A DNA stretch of 6,074 nt from NCBI GenBank assembly GCA_937967345.1, contig CALBTN010000139.1, positions 1 through 6,074 of the forward strand. Direction: 5' to 3'. The DNA is from an uncultured Rubrivivax sp. Lineage in GTDB: Bacteria > Pseudomonadota > Gammaproteobacteria > Burkholderiales > Burkholderiaceae_C. The notes under the pieces were generated by a model. It was not told where the DNA came from, did not search any database, and worked only from the letters and a program-made list of their open reading frames with translations. Positions 4,518-6,074 of the stretch are shown here, piece after piece (the stretch's first letter is position 1; each line of letters begins with the position of its first letter). Position numbers and translations under genes: made by a program.

Positions 4518-6074
4518 TTGAGCACCGACCTCGAAAAGGCCCCGGCCGCCTTGCAGCAGCTGGTGGCCGACGCCGATACCGGCCGGCGCGAGCCCGCGGG
4601 CCTGGCCGGCAAGCTGATCTTCGGCACCGCACTGGCGTGGACGTTGTTCCAGCTGTGGTATGCGTCGCCGCTGCCCTTCGTGCTGCGCATGGGCGTGCTC
4701 AACGACACCGAGGCACGCTCGGTGCACCTGGCCTTTGCGCTGTTCCTCGCCTTCCTGGCGTGGCCGGCGCTGAAACGCTCGCCGCGCGAGCGCATCCCCG
4801 CGATCGACTGGCTGCTCGCTCTGGCCGGCGCCTTTGCCGGCGGCTACCTGCTGCTGTTCTACGCGCAACTGGCCACCCGCCCCGGGCAGCCGACGGCGCT
4901 GGACATCGCCGCCGCCAGCGCCGGGCTGGTGCTGCTGCTCGAAGCCACGCGCCGCACGGTGGGCTGGCCGATGGCGGCGCTGGCGGTGCTGTTCATCGTC
5001 TACAGCCTGTTCGGGCCCTACATGCCCGAGGTGATCGCGCACAAGGGCGCTTCGCTGAACCGGCTGCTGTCGCACATGTGGCTGACCACCGAGGGCGTGT
5101 TCGGCATCGCGCTGGGCGTGTCGACCAGCACCATCTTCGTCTACGTGCTGTTCGGCGCGCTGCTCGACCGCGCCGGCGGCGGCAACTACATGATGCAGGT
5201 CAGCTTCGCCGCTTTAGGCCACCTGCGCGGCGGGCCGGCCAAGGTGGCGGTGGTGTCGTCGGCGCTGAACGGCATGATCAGCGGCAGCTCGGTCAGCAAT
5301 GTGGTCTCGGGCGGCATCTTCACCATCCCGCTGATGAAGAAGGCCGGCTACGGCGGCGTCAAGGCCGGCGCGATCGAGACCATGAGCTCGGTGGACGGCC
5401 AGATCATGCCGCCGGTGATGGGCGCGGCGGCCTTCCTGATGGTCGAGTACGTCGGCATCCCGTACAGCGAGGTGGTCAAGCACGCGCTGCTGCCGGCGCT
5501 GCTGTCGTACATCGGGTTGTTCTACATCGTGCACCTGGAAGCACTGAAGCTGGGCATGCAGCCGATCGTGCGGCGCGAGGCGCGCGCGCTGCGGCACAAG
5601 GCGCTGCGCTTCGGGCTGGGGCTGTCGGGCAGCGTGGTCGTGGTGGCGCTGCTGTACTACCTGCTCGCGGCAACCCAGGCGCTGCTGGGCGCGGGCGCAC
5701 CGTACGCGATCGGCGCGATCATGGTCGCGCTGTACCTGATCACGCTGCGCCTGGCTGCGCGCTGCCCCGATCTGCCGCAGGACATCGACGTCGAGCAGCC
5801 GCGCGCGATGGACACCTGGCCCACCGTGCAAGCCGGGCTGCACTACCTGCTGCCGATCGGCACGCTGGTGTGGTGCCTGATGGTCGAAGAGCTGTCGCCG
5901 GCGCTGGCCGCGTTCTGGGCGATCGCCGTGTTGTTGCTGCTGACGGGCACGCAGCGCTGGCTGACCGCGTGGTTTCGCGGCCAGCCGCGGCGCGGCACGC
6001 TGCGCGCCGGCGGCGCCGAGCTGGTGCAGGGGCTGAACGACGGCGCACGCAACATGATCGGCATCGGCGTGGCC
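4518..6074 (+). CDS. TRAP transporter fused permease (DctQM, 4TM/12TM type), partial at 3' edge
   Basis: Inner-membrane permease joining the small DctQ-like and large DctM-like subunits in one chain, as is usual for TRAP-TAXI systems; it uses an ion gradient to import the solute delivered by the receptor encoded just upstream. 519 codons are open to the window end with no stop; complete members are usually about 650 or more residues, so the C-terminus is missing. A cytoplasmic N-terminus (1-30) is followed by hydrophobic segments near 31-55, 70-84, 96-117, 130-143 and 150-168 (DctQ-like part), then the DctM-like part. The signature GGPAKVAVVSSALNGMISGS (238-257) and VDGQIMPPVMGAAAF (292-306) are the conserved DctM cores. 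More membrane segments lie near 323-340, 366-390, 396-412, 441-456 and 460-476. TTG at 4518 is chosen because the first in-frame ATG (4689) would remove the first membrane segment. No Shine-Dalgarno sequence is visible, so the start is the least certain point. Confidence 0.92.
   Translation, partial: MSTDLEKAPAALQQLVADADTGRREPAGLAGKLIFGTALAWTLFQLWYASPLPFVLRMGVLNDTEARSVHLAFALFLAFLAWPALKRSPRERIPAIDWLLALAGAFAGGYLLLFYAQLATRPGQPTALDIAAASAGLVLLLEATRRTVGWPMAALAVLFIVYSLFGPYMPEVIAHKGASLNRLLSHMWLTTEGVFGIALGVSTSTIFVYVLFGALLDRAGGGNYMMQVSFAALGHLRGGPAKVAVVSSALNGMISGSSVSNVVSGGIFTIPLMKKAGYGGVKAGAIETMSSVDGQIMPPVMGAAAFLMVEYVGIPYSEVVKHALLPALLSYIGLFYIVHLEALKLGMQPIVRREARALRHKALRFGLGLSGSVVVVALLYYLLAATQALLGAGAPYAIGAIMVALYLITLRLAARCPDLPQDIDVEQPRAMDTWPTVQAGLHYLLPIGTLVWCLMVEELSPALAAFWAIAVLLLLTGTQRWLTAWFRGQPRRGTLRAGGAELVQGLNDGARNMIGIGVA

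Noticed and set aside
5214..5843. 209-codon minus-strand open frame antisense to the permease
   Set aside because: It is rich in Gln, His, Arg and Asp, with no domain, opposite a frame with conserved DctM motifs.

Overview
This is a GC-rich window with the dense, six-frame-open coding pattern of a high-GC Proteobacterium. The protein families suggest Burkholderiales or a related betaproteobacterium, but no rRNA or other phylogenetic marker is present, so this is an inference. Five protein genes are supported. No tRNA, rRNA, CRISPR array, transposase or phage gene was seen.

Left part (about 50-3181) is a divergent cluster. On the minus strand, a lipoprotein with a beta-propeller-like repeat fold (894-1862) is followed 82 bases later by a ModE-type molybdate-responsive regulator (50-811), so the two are probably one transcription unit. 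On the plus strand, diverging from the lipoprotein across 104 bases, is a di-heme cytochrome c peroxidase/MauG-superfamily enzyme (1967-3181). It most resembles the MbnH/MXAN_0977 group, the enzymes of the 'metallo-mystery pair' that oxidise a tryptophan on a partner copper protein. The shared intergenic region has an AT-rich imperfect palindrome (1908-1934) that looks like a ModE operator. The simplest reading is a small molybdate-sensing module in which ModE controls its own transcript and the divergent di-heme enzyme. Both exported proteins look like outer-membrane lipoproteins facing the periplasm. The usual MbnP partner is not in the window, so the propeller lipoprotein is a candidate alternative partner.

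Right part (3330 to the window end) is a TRAP-TAXI transporter on the plus strand. It consists of a periplasmic TAXI-family solute receptor (3330-4319) and, after a 198-base gap, a fused DctQM-type membrane permease that begins with TTG at 4518 and runs off the right edge with 519 codons visible. The gap carries two strong hairpins arranged as an inverted pair of the same repeat unit (4352-4472). Receptor and permease should work together in sodium- or proton-driven uptake of an organic acid or similar solute; the substrate cannot be read from the sequence.

Bases 1-49 lie downstream of modE and hold nothing recognisable. There is no gene-free stretch longer than 198 bases.
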